From NCBI GenBank assembly GCA_026225945.1, contig JAMJFZ010000181.1, positions 3,596,001 to 3,660,000 on the forward strand: a stretch of DNA of 64,000 nucleotides. Direction: 5' to 3'. Positions 32,641-43,326 of this stretch are shown here, piece by piece. Numbering within the stretch: the stretch's first letter is position 1; every line of letters starts with the position of its first letter. A program made the position numbers and the translations under genes. The stretch is from Cricetomys ansorgei (taxonomy: Eukaryota; Chordata; Mammalia; Rodentia; Nesomyidae). The notes under the pieces were generated by a model. That model had not been told where the DNA came from. It ran no database searches and was given only the letters and a program-made list of their open reading frames with translations.

Positions 32641-33004
32641 AGTGCCACCATATTGTTAGGACTATGGTAAAAATAATGATTCTGTTATTGACTGATGAAA
32701 AATATAAAAAGACTATTGAGAGGTAGTGGAAACTGTAGGAAGTAGGGCTTGCTGAAGGAAGTATTCACAGGAGTATAACATTGAAAGATTATCTTGCCCT
32801 TTCTTATCTCTGCTCCACTCTGATTCTGTCTGTCTTAAAGTGAGAAACCTCCCATGCCACCCTTCCTTTCCACTGCTACAATTTTTTCCTCAAGTGTGTG
32901 GATCCCAGGCAACTATGGACTGAATCCACTGAAACGATGAACCCAAGTAAATAATCATTCCCTGTACCTTCTGTTTGTTACTGTTCTGTTACAGTTATAA
33001 AATA
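32641..33004 (+). mobile_element. 3' part of an old MaLR-type LTR
   Basis: ACTATGGACTGAATCCACTG, AAACGATGAACCCAAGTAAA and GTTACTGTTCTGTTACAG follow the 'accatggactgaa ... gagccaaataaa' 3' region of MLT1/MT-like LTRs. Together with 32126-32227 it may be one LTR split by the nested copy, though the two ends could also come from different elements. Confidence 0.55.
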
Positions 33005-33326
33005 ATGTGAGAAAAGCCACTTAAATGAGGCAAGGTTTATTTTTGTTCATAGTTCTCTAGGAGATATGATAATCCATCATGGTGGGGAAGGCACAGGGGC
33101 AGACACCTAAGAGCTGTCCCCTGCATTGCATTGGTAGTTTAGAAGCAGAGGAGGAGCAGGAAGTGGGGTCAGGCTATACATCCTCAAGGCCCAACCCAGG
33201 GACATGCTTTTAGCATGGATACACCTTCTAAACATTTCATAACCTTCCCAAAAAGTACCACCATCTTGGGACCAAGTATTCAAACTTGTGATCCTATGAG
33301 ACACATTTCACATTCAAACCACAACA
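33005..33326 (-). mobile_element. MaLR-type LTR, minus strand
   Basis: Reverse-order landmarks: GCAAGGTTTATTTTTGTTCA, ATAATCCATCATGGTGGGGA, ACCATCTTGGGACCAAGTAT, TCAAACTTGTGATCCTATGA and TTCACATTCAAACCACAACA. The LTR start (TGGTTTGAATGTG) is thus at the high end. Confidence 0.75.
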
Positions 33327-33329
33327 TAT

Positions 33330-33530
33330 TTTAAATTTTTTATTATTTTATTTCTTTACCTTATGCATGTGTGGGCCTGTGTGTGAGTATATGTATCATG
33401 ATGTACATATGAAGATCAGAAAACAACTTGCAGTAGTTGGTTCTCTTCTACCACATGGATCCCGTAGTCAAACTTCCATCATAAAACTTGGCAGCAAGTG
33501 CCTTTGCTTGCCGAGCCATTTCTCTAGCCC
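33330..33530 (-). mobile_element. B3-type SINE
   Basis: T-rich tail (33330-33358), then GCATGTGTGGGCCTGTGTGT, GAAGATCAGAAAACAACTTG, CTTGGCAGCAAGTGCCTTTG and GCCGAGCCATTTCTCTAGCC: the antisense of a B2/B3-family SINE, with its tRNA-like head at the high end. Confidence 0.85.
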
Positions 33531-34395
33531 TGCAGCAACACCGTCTCACGTCCGGATTTTGTCACAGCAAAGCAATGTCTAATATAGAGAATTGTTACCA
33601 GAAAAGTTGGTTTATTTCCGTGACTGAGCTCAACCAGGTAGCTTTTAGAATTGGTTCATGGATGGACTTCAGAAGAGTGTGGAAAAATAAAATATAAAAC
33701 TTTTAAAGTGCTGTATTCAGAATTCAGTTGATGATTTTGGAGGGAGCTCAAAAGACCACAGAGCCACTAAGAACGTGAACAATAAAAGGCCAGGCTCAAG
33801 CTGTTTCCGATGAAAGTGGGGACTTGACTGGCACACAAACTAGAGAACACCTGTGTTATACTGTGGTAAAAAACTTGTCTAAATTTTGTCCATGTCCCAA
33901 GACTTCGTCCGTGCAGCCAAACTTGTTAATCTCTCACAGGAAATTTCAGGACTGCCTGTCATTTAGGATGTAGCATTCTTATTGCTTGGCACTTATTGTG
34001 ATGTTGGCAGTAAAGACTGGAAGCAAAGGCAAAACAAAAACCTTGAAATTTTTGATTTAATCAGAAAAGGGGCACATATAGAGCACTTAAAGTTGTGAAC
34101 ACAGAAGGCATGGTTGGTAAAGGGATCGGATCACTAAGCAGATAATCAAGTAGTTTGCACCAGGATAATAAATAAAGGCTTAGAGGCCACCTTTTGAGTC
34201 AGCAAAACTTCCCATAGCAACCAGAAGAGTTCAAATGTGAAAATTCCACTTTAAGATTTCCCTGGACAAAAGGGAGAAAAGCGTACCCCACTAGCAAACT
34301 GCCACACAGAAAGTTGTTTCCCCGTGATTTATTTCACTCTACTATTATTATATGAACTCAGAAGCTGTGGTGGCCATGTTCCAAAGCAGGGAAGC
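33531..34395. other. Unique stretch, no gene seen
   Basis: No repeat recognised. Short frames have no identifiable product. Confidence 0.5.
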
Positions 34396-34690
34396 TAGTA
34401 AAGAGCTTGAATTTATCCATCCTATGCTCATTTTGCCCCATGTGTTGAAAATGAACCTTTTGGTACCCAGGGTATGGGAGTATTGCTCAAGGGAATGCAT
34501 GGCCCTGGAAGCTTCATCTGTGCTTCCTATCTGACTATTACAAAATGAAAAACTTCTCTGCCATCTGCCCCTGCTACCATGACATTTTGTCCAATCCCAC
34601 AGAGACCAGCAACCATGGACTGAGTCTTCTGGATCCATGAGTCAAAACACATATTTCCTCATTTCACATAGTTTGCTCAATGCTTGCAAA
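34396..34690 (+). mobile_element. Old MaLR-type LTR fragment
   Basis: Contains TACAAAATGAAAAACTTCTC, ACCATGACATTTTGTCCAAT, AGCAACCATGGACTGAGTCT and TGGATCCATGAGTCAAAACA, the 3'-side order of MLT1-like LTRs. The minus-strand 96-residue frame (34348-34638) is an antisense shadow. Confidence 0.6.
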
Positions 34691-34870
34691 TGTAACTAGC
34701 AGAAATAATATTAGATGTGAAGCATTCATTGAGATCACAAGGCTTGTTCTTAGAACAGCCTTTCAAAGATATGTAAGTATAAGAATCCTCAAGATTTTAT
34801 TAGGCAAATTAATTGATCTTATAGCACATGGCCTGTGTCTTTATTTACTAAGGTATATGTTTAGAACTTT
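34691..34870. other. Short unique spacer
   Basis: Nothing recognised between the LTR fragment and the B1. Confidence 0.5.
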
Positions 34871-34908
34871 AATATTTTTGTTTGTTTTTTGCTTTTTGTT
34901 TTGTTTTT

Positions 34909-35040
34909 TAAGATAGGGTTTCTCTGTTTATTCTTGGCTGTCCTGTAACTCACTCTGTAGACCAGGCTGGCCTTGAACTCACAGAGATACACTGCCTCCC
35001 CAGTGCTGGGATTAAAGGCAAGTGCCACCACTGTCCGGTG
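34909..35040 (-). mobile_element. B1 SINE
   Basis: AGATAGGGTTTCTCTGTTTA, CTCACTCTGTAGACCAGGCT, GGCCTTGAACTCACAGAGAT, CAGTGCTGGGATTAAAGGCA and CCACTGTCCGGTGG give the antisense B1 order. T-rich sequence 34875-34908 is its tail. Confidence 0.94.
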
Positions 35041-35064
35041 GACCTGTAATTTTAAGGTAGGTAT

Positions 35065-35478
35065 TTGGATAGTTTTAAGCCAATTTGACAAGCCAAATTC
35101 ATCTGAGAGAAGAGAGCATCAGTAAAGAAAACGTCTCCATAAGATCAAGCTATAGGCAAGCTTGTAAGGCATTTTCCTAATTAGTGATTGATGGGGGAGG
35201 ATCCAGTCCATTGTGGGTGGGGTCATCCCTGGGCTGGTGGTCCTTGATTCTATAAGAAAGCAGGCTAAACAAGTCATGAGGAGCAACCTAGTAAGTAGCA
35301 CTTCTCCATGGTCTCCGCACCAGCTCCTGCCTTCAGGTTTCTGCCCTGTTTGAGTTCTTATCCTAGCTTCCTTTGATAATGACCAGTGACATGAAAGCAT
35401 AAGCCAAATAAGCCCTTCCCTCCCCCAGTTGCTTTTGGTCACAGTGTTAGTTACAGCAACAGTGACCCTAACTAGGGC
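35065..35478 (+). mobile_element. Solo LTR, ERVL type (MT2/MLT2-like)
   Basis: TTAAGCCAATTTGACAAGCC, AAACGTCTCCATAAGATCAA, TAATTAGTGATTGATGGGGG, GTGGTCCTTGATTCTATAAG, AAGAAAGCAGGCTAAACAAG, GTGACATGAAAGCATAAGCC, AATAAGCCCTTCCCTCCCCC, CCCTAACTAGGG. Nearly complete. The 107-residue minus frame at 35119-35442 is its antisense. Confidence 0.92.
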
Positions 35479-38400
35479 GGTGGGGCAATTTAAAAACCGG
35501 CTTTTGTCCTTCTTTCTAGATAGAATATTTTAAAGCCAGTAATTAGAGGAGCCAAGATGTAACTTAGATAACTGTGAGAATGAACTTTATCCTGTGTATC
35601 ATCTGCAGAATCTGCATACAGGAAATCCCCACTGCCTTTAGCTAGGATAATCAAACCTCCCAAGGCTCCACTTCTAACCATTAACAAATTACTGCCTTGT
35701 CTCTTTTGAGGCTGATGGGCAATTTTAGTGATAAAGTTGAATATTTCAAAGCAAAATTGGAATTACTTTGCATATATTTACACACATAAACAAAGCAACA
35801 TTTGGCAATTCAGGATTTGTCAAGATAAAAGACATTTAATAAATTTATCACCACCTAGTTGTTCCAGAGGCAAACACTAATTTTGATGCAATTAATCTAA
35901 GCATTTGAAGAATGAATTAATGAATTTTAAGTAACTTGCTATGGTTTTCTTCTACCTGTGAAGATTTTAGATCCACTTGTTGAAATGTCTTTTTCTCATT
36001 TTATTTTCCTTTCCTTGCTGCTGGTAAATTTGGGTGATTCAAACAAATACTCAAATAGTTACAGATATACAGAAAATGGAAAACTCTCATTCTTCTAAAT
36101 GCATACACAGGAAATGTAACATTTTGATTGTGGTATTTTTTTTCAATAATCTACCTGTTGCCTGATATATAATATTGTATCAGTTTCATAAACCAGAAGT
36201 TGAAATATTTAAAACATTTGTGTCTTTTCTCCTTTATAGGACACTGTGTATGCCAGACTATATGTTAGAAAGAAGAGATTAGAGTCTTCTGAATTAACAG
36301 AAGTATAAGGATGGAACACTAGCAGAGCATAGATTTTTAAAAATGGTTCAGTTCAGCAATATTCTTCTTTATGTATTGTCAGTAAGAGAATAAACATGAC
36401 CAGAAACATGTAGTGATTATTAGAAGAGACTAAGTTATCAAAATAAGGGATAATTTACTCTGTGCCAAGACAGCCATGGGGCTGTCTTCAAAACACTCAG
36501 AAAGTTCAGCAATTTTGGATGATTGCTGAATAACATACCTCCAGGGATAACCTACTCAGTACACTGGTCTCTTAGACGGTTTGAAAAAGGCAAGGTCAAG
36601 TAATAGGCCATTTTCTAGTCATTCGAAGAAGAAACACAGTGCTTAAAATGATTCTCTGGGTGGTTTCAAGGACTTGTTAGATCAGTGTGCTGAGATATGT
36701 CCTCCTCTTTGGGGATGGTGGGGGATAGACAAGGCCTAGGACAAACACAGAGGACACATCCTTGGTTTGAGATGCCCATGTGAGCAGTTTGTTAGATTTT
36801 ATTTAAAAAGCTGCTAGGTTCTTGTTCTAATCTCTAACACCCATGATTCCAAATTTCTTTGGATGAAACAGGAGCAGTAACAAAATACAACAATACTCAT
36901 TTTTATTAAAAACAACAAGTTCTGAACTCAGAGAATATTAATCATTAGGATTTTTGAGTCTAGAAAAGAGAAACTGGGCAGTGATCAGTAATATATTTTC
37001 TTTTACCAGGAGATTCTGGTTCATGTGTATTTTGTTATATTTATCTTACTCTTCCTGTTCAGATTACACAAATTATAGAAGGATGATATCCATTCTGCTT
37101 TCCAAGTCATTGGTTGCCTTGAGAATTTCACGGGTTAACGTGACAGAACGTTGTAGAATACCTGATGGTTTACATTTGGCTGATGGCTCCTTGTAGTTAT
37201 GTGCAGTTATGGGCTGTAGAAAGCACATCATATCTGATGTGAATGTGAAATGTCCCCCATATTCTCTCAATTATCGTGATATAGCAGCTGACACTTTGGA
37301 TTTAACTAATGTAAACTTACTTGTGTGATCATTGCCTGTGGGAGGATGGATGGGCATCAATCTCAGTTTTGTACATAGAGTCACTTGGAGAAAGAATGAG
37401 CCTAGTAAATGGCCAGGAAAAGCTGAAGACCTAAGTCTTCATAAAGAAGTAGATTTAAGGGAAAATCCAATGCTAAATAGTTTTCAAAACAGTGAACTTT
37501 GAGTAAGCTTTAATTTTTCAGTTTTTCCTTAAAATTTTTGGTGGCTGATTTTGATTTTTGTTATTTCTATTGATAATATGAAGGACAATTTAGGTATTTC
37601 TTAAAAAATGTAGTGTGTAGGATGTTTTATCAATAACCTCTCTATTAATGTTCTATAATAATATGCATTAACTTGATAGATGAGAGTACATTAGAGTCTT
37701 TCACTGCACCTATCCATGCACTGAAGATTCCTTAAGTATGTGTTGATGCAATATTACAGCAATGATCCATAAACCAAATATGATTTGATCTAAGTTATTA
37801 CAAGTTTAATGGGAGAAATGCAACAGTTCCAATGGAATGTGCCTGGTTTTACTCTCTGATCAGTCCTTCTGTAAACACATTTTAAGTGTGTTTCAGTAAT
37901 GAATATTCTTCCTGAGTCCTCCTGGTTATTCTGATGTGGCCTCATCACCATTTCAAAATTTCAGTTTATACCGAGTTCATTTGAAACTCCTTGAGTGTCA
38001 CAGAAGAGCTCTCTGGAATAATTGTACAATACTGCCCACACACATTTAATTCTGTGAATAACACGAATTGCTAGTTTATACTTTTAAAGAGCAGGCATAA
38101 TAACAATTCAATGGACTTAAAGAAGAGAGAAAATTTAAATATCATGTGGGTCATTGTTCATCCCGTACTTCATTATAAAACATTCATAACATCATTGTCA
38201 TGGCCGAGTGAATGCAAGACATATGACCGTGGTTTCTGCTTTTAAGATCTCTTCTTTTTTACTCCATCATTTTTGTTTTAGATATATTAAATTCTTCATA
38301 GTACATTTTGTGCAAGATAATAGTATTAGTTTCTCAAATATTTATAATAGTGTTGCTATGTGTAAATACTCTTTACTTCGCTGAACACTTTCTGGGTAGT

Positions 38401-38795
38401 GCCTGTGAAGAGAAATAATACTAATTATTGGGACAGAGGATTCTAGACCAAGTAAAGGACTGGAGAATGAAGGTACAGCTCCCAAATAGAGTTAAATATT
38501 TCTCTGAAATGAGAGGTGACGAGAAGAGACTAGATAGACGGATGGGAGGCAGAGAGAGGGGTTTAGAGAAGAGGCACATGTACTTTTCAATCAGTAAGCT
38601 TCAGTTGATCATTCTGTTATTAGCATATGTGTGGAAGCGGGAGCTAAAGAAAGTGGAAAGTGTGTTAAACTTGGCAATGTTAGAACTGTGTAACACCTTC
38701 CTGCCCACGTCTTCTGTCTCCTATCATTCTGAATGTGACTGTCACCAAGTACTGACTTCTCTGCTCTTCCATGTTTTCCTTTTTCATCCCTGAGA
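35479..38795. other. Long unique stretch, no gene seen
   Basis: About 3.3 kb with no repeat family I recognise. Frames of 65-121 residues (for example 36954-37196 and 38428-38793) lack recognisable domains. A long repeat-free run like this may contain conserved non-coding DNA, but I cannot show it. Confidence 0.5.
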
Positions 38796-38799
38796 TTTG

Positions 38800-38831
38800 A
38801 AAACAAACAACAACAACAACAAAAAAAAAAA
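38800..38831. repeat. (AAC)n/A-rich simple repeat
   Basis: Several ACA units followed by a run of 12 A residues. Produces the Asn/Lys-rich start of the 132-residue frame at 38797-39195. Confidence 0.93.
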
Positions 38832-38994
38832 CCAGAACGACAAAACAAAGCTCTTCATCCTGACATTTAGCTTAAATCCTCATTACATTTCTTCACTTGC
38901 TTTCCTTTATGTCTCCTACTTTAAGCATGTAGGTTCTGGTCCCCATCCTTACTTTATCCTTTGCTTTTGCTTTCCTTCACTTTGTAATATTCAG

Positions 38995-39195
38995 GCCATT
39001 TCTGTGAGTGTTTGCTCAGGTGCTGGGGGTACAAAGATCCCTGTGAGCCTCCATATACCTATGGCTCATAGCGATGGTTCCGCTTGGCAGCTGACGGGGC
39101 AGGCTGCCGTTGCCCGCTCGGTGCTGAATTGTGTGGACAGTAGTAAGAGAGACCTGGGGCTTGCCCGTGAGCAGCTGGGACTAGCTCCCGATTAG
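38995..39195 (+). other. Candidate non-coding exon: CpG-dense block with splice-like ends
   Basis: A pyrimidine-rich stretch ends TTTGTAATATTCAG at 38994, a fair 3' splice site. The block ends ATTAG followed by GTAAGTGG at 39196, a near-consensus donor. The interval of 201 bp contains about eight CpGs between 39075 and 39192, far denser than its neighbourhood. A plus-strand frame crosses it but stops (TAG, 39193-39195) exactly at the putative exon end, so if this is an exon it would be either non-coding or terminal in that frame. No protein domain recognised. Confidence 0.35.
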
Positions 39196-39344
39196 GTAAG
39201 TGGAAGAAGTGGTACTGCTGGGACTTCATATTCATGCTATTGTCTGCAGGGATAGTAGACTCCTACTGTTAAGACAGGACTAAAGAAAAAAAGTGAAATG
39301 GAAGTCTGAAAGGCTGAACTAATAAAAAAAAAACTCTTCTGAAT
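39196..39344. other. Short unique spacer
   Basis: Nothing recognised apart from the donor-like GTAAGT at its start. Confidence 0.5.
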
Positions 39345-39505
39345 GCAGGCACTGTGCAGTGTGCTTTTGCATACATTTCCTTAATCTTTTCTCATAATAA
39401 CCTGTAAGGTATACATGAGTGTCTGGGTATAAAATTGTCAATTTAGGTAGCTTTACTAACTGAAGCCTCAAGATTCAGTAGTGCCTGAGACCAAATCTGA
39501 GCAAA
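39345..39505 (-). mobile_element. MIR SINE
   Basis: CAGGCACTGTGCAGTGTGCT, CATACATTTCCTTAATCTTT, TCATAATAACCTGTAAGGTA and TTAGGTAGCTTTACTAACTG follow the antisense MIR 3' half ('ggcactgtgctaag ... cctcacaacaaccctatgaggta'). Confidence 0.82.
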
Positions 39506-40410
39506 GATGACAGAAGATATCACAGGAAGACCCAGGGGACTCTCAGTAGCGATGTGACATTAAGAGATTAGTGAAGCCGACAGAACAACGATACGGGAAG
39601 AGATGGGACAATGCCACATGTGTAAAATACACCTCCTTGTTGCTTTCAGCTCACCTTCTAAAATGCTCGGCTACCTCCTCCTGTGGCTCTGAATACATAG
39701 CTGAGCTAATGCAGCTTAACTACTTCCATGTTGCTTGCTGACTAAAAAAGCCCAAATCTCCCCTGGCTTACCTAAACTTTAGATACGTTTCTAATCTTTT
39801 CTAGACTTTTACTTTAGAAAACGTGTAATTAAACCTCTTACTCTGTTCCTCTGAAATGTAAATCTTCCAGTCTCTGGAAAGCTTTATAACCCAAGAAAAC
39901 CTGTCTTAAGGAAAAAAGAACTTGTGCCCTTGAAATGTAGGAAGGGCAGAGCCCCAGACTCCCATTCCCTGTGGAAAGGAGGGTAGGAGGCTAACTTCCT
40001 TAGCCAAGATGCCCCGTTAAAGTCCTCCAGTGTTTTTCCACTAGCTCATCCCAGCAAGCAAAAATCTTTTACTTTAATTCCAATACAGCTGAGTTCAGTC
40101 TCTTTCTCCACGGCAACAACCTTAAACCCAGGTCTCTCTTATCTGTTTAATTCCAGCAAAGGCATATTTCTTTGGCATTTCTCACTCCGAGTATTCACCT
40201 GTAAGACTGAACACACAACATTCTTCATGCATTCCCATCAAAAATTTACAAAGAAGCATTAGTTTTTACTAATTTGAAGGCGATTTTTTTGAGAAGTAGA
40301 GGGATGCCTCAAATAATCTTTGAGGCAGTAAACCATTTTGATATTTGGTATCTGTTATATCCTATTTTAACAGGTTAAATCTCAGTGGAAGAAAATTAAG
40401 TACCATTTGT

Positions 40411-40412
<2 letters not shown>
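39506..40412. other. Unique stretch, no gene seen
   Basis: Mostly ordinary sequence. No repeat recognised and no open frame above 60 residues reported. Confidence 0.5.

Positions 40413-40453
<41 letters not shown>
40413..40453. repeat. (CA)n microsatellite, about 20 units
   Basis: Uninterrupted CA run of about 41 bp. Confidence 0.98.
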
Positions 40454-40455
<2 letters not shown>

Positions 40456-41257
40456 GAATTCTGAAATTCACCCTACATTAAATGCATGAATGTATTTATA
40501 TATTTTGTGATTGCTTTTTTAGGTGTTTGATACAAAGTGGTTAAGAGAATTCCACTTTCTTTCTGTAAAATATAACATCTGTTTGATTTCTCTGTTGCTC
40601 AAACTGCAAGTTACTTTTGCTGGAAAAATAAATTATGAAACCATCCTTAAGGATAGGAGTATTTAAAGTTGAAAATTTCATAATATTTGGCGATAACTAA
40701 AGTAAAATTACACTCTTAAAGTTCCCTGGCTATGTAGAGGACAGGCGTGCAGTTTTCCAATGTGTAAAAGTTTGGTGTCTGACCTCCTACCTTAGTGAAA
40801 ACATCAACACTAGTTCTGCACGGTTTCTGGGCTCCATCTACACCCTTGTGTCCTTAATTCCACATAGCTCTATAGTTTTAATCTTTGCTTTGTAGTTTAT
40901 CTCTTTGTTTAGTACTCTTGTTATGTTCTTGTCTTTTCTATGTTGCACTTTATTGAGAGTTTTCATTTGCTTATTGGGATTGGAAGAGGATAAAGTTGAG
41001 GTACTCTTCTTCTTTGTAGATATTCATATTTCCAGATAAGCACAGGCCAGATCAAACCGCTAAGAGTGGATTTCTTGAAAAACAGAAGTTTGAGCAGGCA
41101 TTTCACAGGTAAAAATACAGAAGAAACACTCAGAAAAGTGGACGCTTTTCTGATTATTTTACCAGTCATCACCTTCCTGCCCTTCATATCCAAATTCACA
41201 CTTCAGGGTAAGCCCTGGGAATCCCTGGCTCCCACATTTCTCCTTTAACGTGAGTTT
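40454..41257. other. Unique stretch, no gene seen
   Basis: AT-rich sequence, GC content rising toward 41.2 kb. Overlapping opposite frames at 40963-41248 have no recognisable product. Confidence 0.5.
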
Positions 41258-41274
41258 CCAGCAGAGGGCGCTGT
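41258..41274 (+). promoter_or_regulatory. CTCF-like binding motif
   Basis: CCAGCAGAGGGCGCTGT fits the known CTCF core (CC-N-N-N-AG-R-KGGC-R-S pattern) with all main contact bases. It is the best match I saw anywhere in the window and lies in repeat-free sequence. CTCF acts as a chromatin loop anchor or insulator; plus orientation. Occupancy cannot be told from sequence. Confidence 0.6.
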
Positions 41275-41278
41275 AGGA

Positions 41279-41857
41279 GTGTTGTTGATGCAGCGAGTCC
41301 TTCTGCAGTGTCCGCTTGCTGAAGAGAAATTGGGGCGACAACCAGTATGGCTTTGCTTCAACTGTAGATCTGGAGAGGATACACCATACAAGGATTGGGC
41401 TCTCAGCCTAATTTTAAAACAACTTTCTGATGAAAGCCATCAGCAGGGAAAACAGTCGTTCCACTACCGCTCTCTGGTGTTAGAAACCCAGATTCCCTCT
41501 TCAAATTCCCTTCTGATACGACAGGTTCTCCAACTACTGCTATTCTGTCTGCAGATTCATCCCAGACTTGAAATACTCTCACTCTCAGGCATTGCCATGC
41601 AATTGGTTGTTGCTATCAACAACCACACTACCTCCCGCACTACCGTGCTACCACATCCCCCACCTGTGATGTACCCAGTCTTGCATAGCAGTATTATCCT
41701 GGAGAAACCAAGAGAATTTCCTATTATTCATTTTCCAATAGATATGAGAGAGCCTCTTTCCAAGTTTGTCTTTCCGAAGGTGTTCTCCCTCAGACCTAGA
41801 GTGCCATGCAGAGCTTTGGTAGATGTTTTAATTATTCTATTGCAGTTTAATAGTTGA
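41279..41857 (+). other. 192-residue open frame, doubtful
   Basis: This is the longest open frame in the window and is not in a repeat I recognise. It begins ATG at 41279, 5 bp past the CTCF-like motif. The translation is hydrophobic in the middle (leucine-rich around residues 75-110) but I see no signal peptide, catalytic motif, zinc finger or clear domain. The Kozak context (GTGTTGTTG before ATG) is unremarkable. The region is slightly CpG-richer than its surroundings. I lean to chance or a decayed ancestral sequence rather than a gene. Confidence 0.2.
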
Positions 41858-41959
41858 TTATAAGAAACGTTTGTAGTACCCATTGTATGGGTTCACTTTA
41901 CCTTTCCTTCAGAATAATTCACTCATTGGGTAGCACAGACTAAAATCATTAAGGAGGTA

Positions 41960-42320
41960 CAAAGGCATTCGAAAATCCATCGTGTTTGTGTGGAATACAT
42001 AGATACATACCAGATGCGGTGAGAATGTAACACACCTGGAACATCCATTCATTGATTGTGAGAGTATATTAGTCCTTCAGTTTCTCATGGAATTAAATAT
42101 ATGCCTATTCTATGATTCATCAAGTCTACTCTGAAAGAACCCAAAATTTAAGCACAGTAAGGATTGTATAGGAATGCTCCTGGAACTTCAGTAGTCCAAA
42201 GGTGCAAACAAATGAACTTATCAACAGGGGAAAAAGGACTACATATATAGAGGAATAGATAGATGAAGACAATATGGAAAATTTTGAATGAGGAATCTTT
42301 GACAGATAAACATTACCTTA
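41960..42320 (+). mobile_element. Ancient L1M-type ORF2 3'-end relic
   Basis: GCGGTGAGAATGTAACACAC, ATATGCCTATTCTATGATTC, TCTACTCTGAAAGAACCCAA, TATAGGAATGCTCCTGGAAC, AACTTATCAACAGGGGAAAA track the sense strand of old L1 ORF2 C-terminal sequence in order. Heavily decayed; no open frame. Confidence 0.6.
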
Positions 42321-43275
42321 TTAATTTTACTCTCTTTGAAAATTTTCATGAAAGTATTTAAGAAAAATTAAGGGAGATGATCAAAATCACTGTCTTATTT
42401 TTACTTAACTCTCTTGATCTTTCCTGGTCTGCTACAATATTGAGGTTCAGATACTAAATGGATTTTGATGGCTCTGAGTCTACTCTACGAACATGCACCT
42501 CAAGTATGGCACAGTTATTTTTCTAGTTTTGAGGTCTGGGGAAACCTGACGGGTTTGGATTTACTATTATGTTTTTTTTTTCATTTCTTGCAATTTTTCA
42601 TGGTCTGTGTGATGGCCTGGAGAGTATATGATGAGAGTGTACTTTGCTGGCTATAAACAATGCCACCGAGAACTAATACAAAGATACTTTATCTGCTGAC
42701 TTATCCTCTCATCTATGTGTATCTTGATTAAGTTGTGTATTTATTTTGCATACTCCATCTAATGGATGAGAAAATTAAGTGATGGTAGTGTCCGTTAAAT
42801 GGATATTAAATAACAATTGAAGCACCCAGATAAAGCTGGGAACCTCATCAAATAATGTTTATTTCATTAAAAATCATTAGAAATAAGATTATATGTTAAT
42901 TGTTTGGCACAACTATTCAAGTTTTAACCAGAAAAAATAGATTGTAGGACTATCCTAACAGGTTTGGATTTAGGTATTGATTTAATTTTTACAGAAGAGA
43001 AAGAAAATTATCAATGACTACTTAAGGTAACTATGTATAAAGTCCCTCTACACTCCCCATACATATCGTAAAGGGACATGACAAGGTGAAAACAACTGAA
43101 TTATACTGACAAGCCAAGGATGAGTAGAGATCAGAAGAGATTCTATGTCATAAATAGCCATTGAATAGCAAAAAATATTGGGAAATTTATAACTCCAAAA
43201 TAATGTTATTCACTAAGATATGTTTATCTTTTAAATTAGCAAGATGAATGCTTCAAATGCATAAAAAGTAGGGAT

Positions 43276-43276
<1 letters not shown>
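42321..43276. other. Unique stretch, no gene seen
   Basis: AT-rich. The 63-residue frame at 42465-42656 is Phe-rich through a T-run and not supported as coding. Confidence 0.5.
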
Positions 43277-43324
<48 letters not shown>

Positions 43325-43326
43325 AG
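43277..43326. repeat. (ATCT)n microsatellite, about 12 units
   Basis: Uninterrupted ATCT units followed by the inverted ATAGATAT. Likely polymorphic. Confidence 0.97.

Noticed and set aside
34348..34638. 96-residue minus-strand frame
   Set aside because: Mostly antisense of an old MaLR-type LTR fragment.
35119..35442. 107-residue minus-strand frame
   Set aside because: Lies wholly within the antisense of an ERVL-type LTR.
38797..39195. 132-residue frame as a protein gene
   Set aside because: It starts in an AAC/A-rich simple repeat and stops exactly at the putative splice donor; the CpG-dense exon-like part is more interesting than the frame.
40413..40453. Telomere-like or Z-DNA functional element
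   Set aside because: A plain CA microsatellite; Z-DNA potential is generic and no other signal supports a function.
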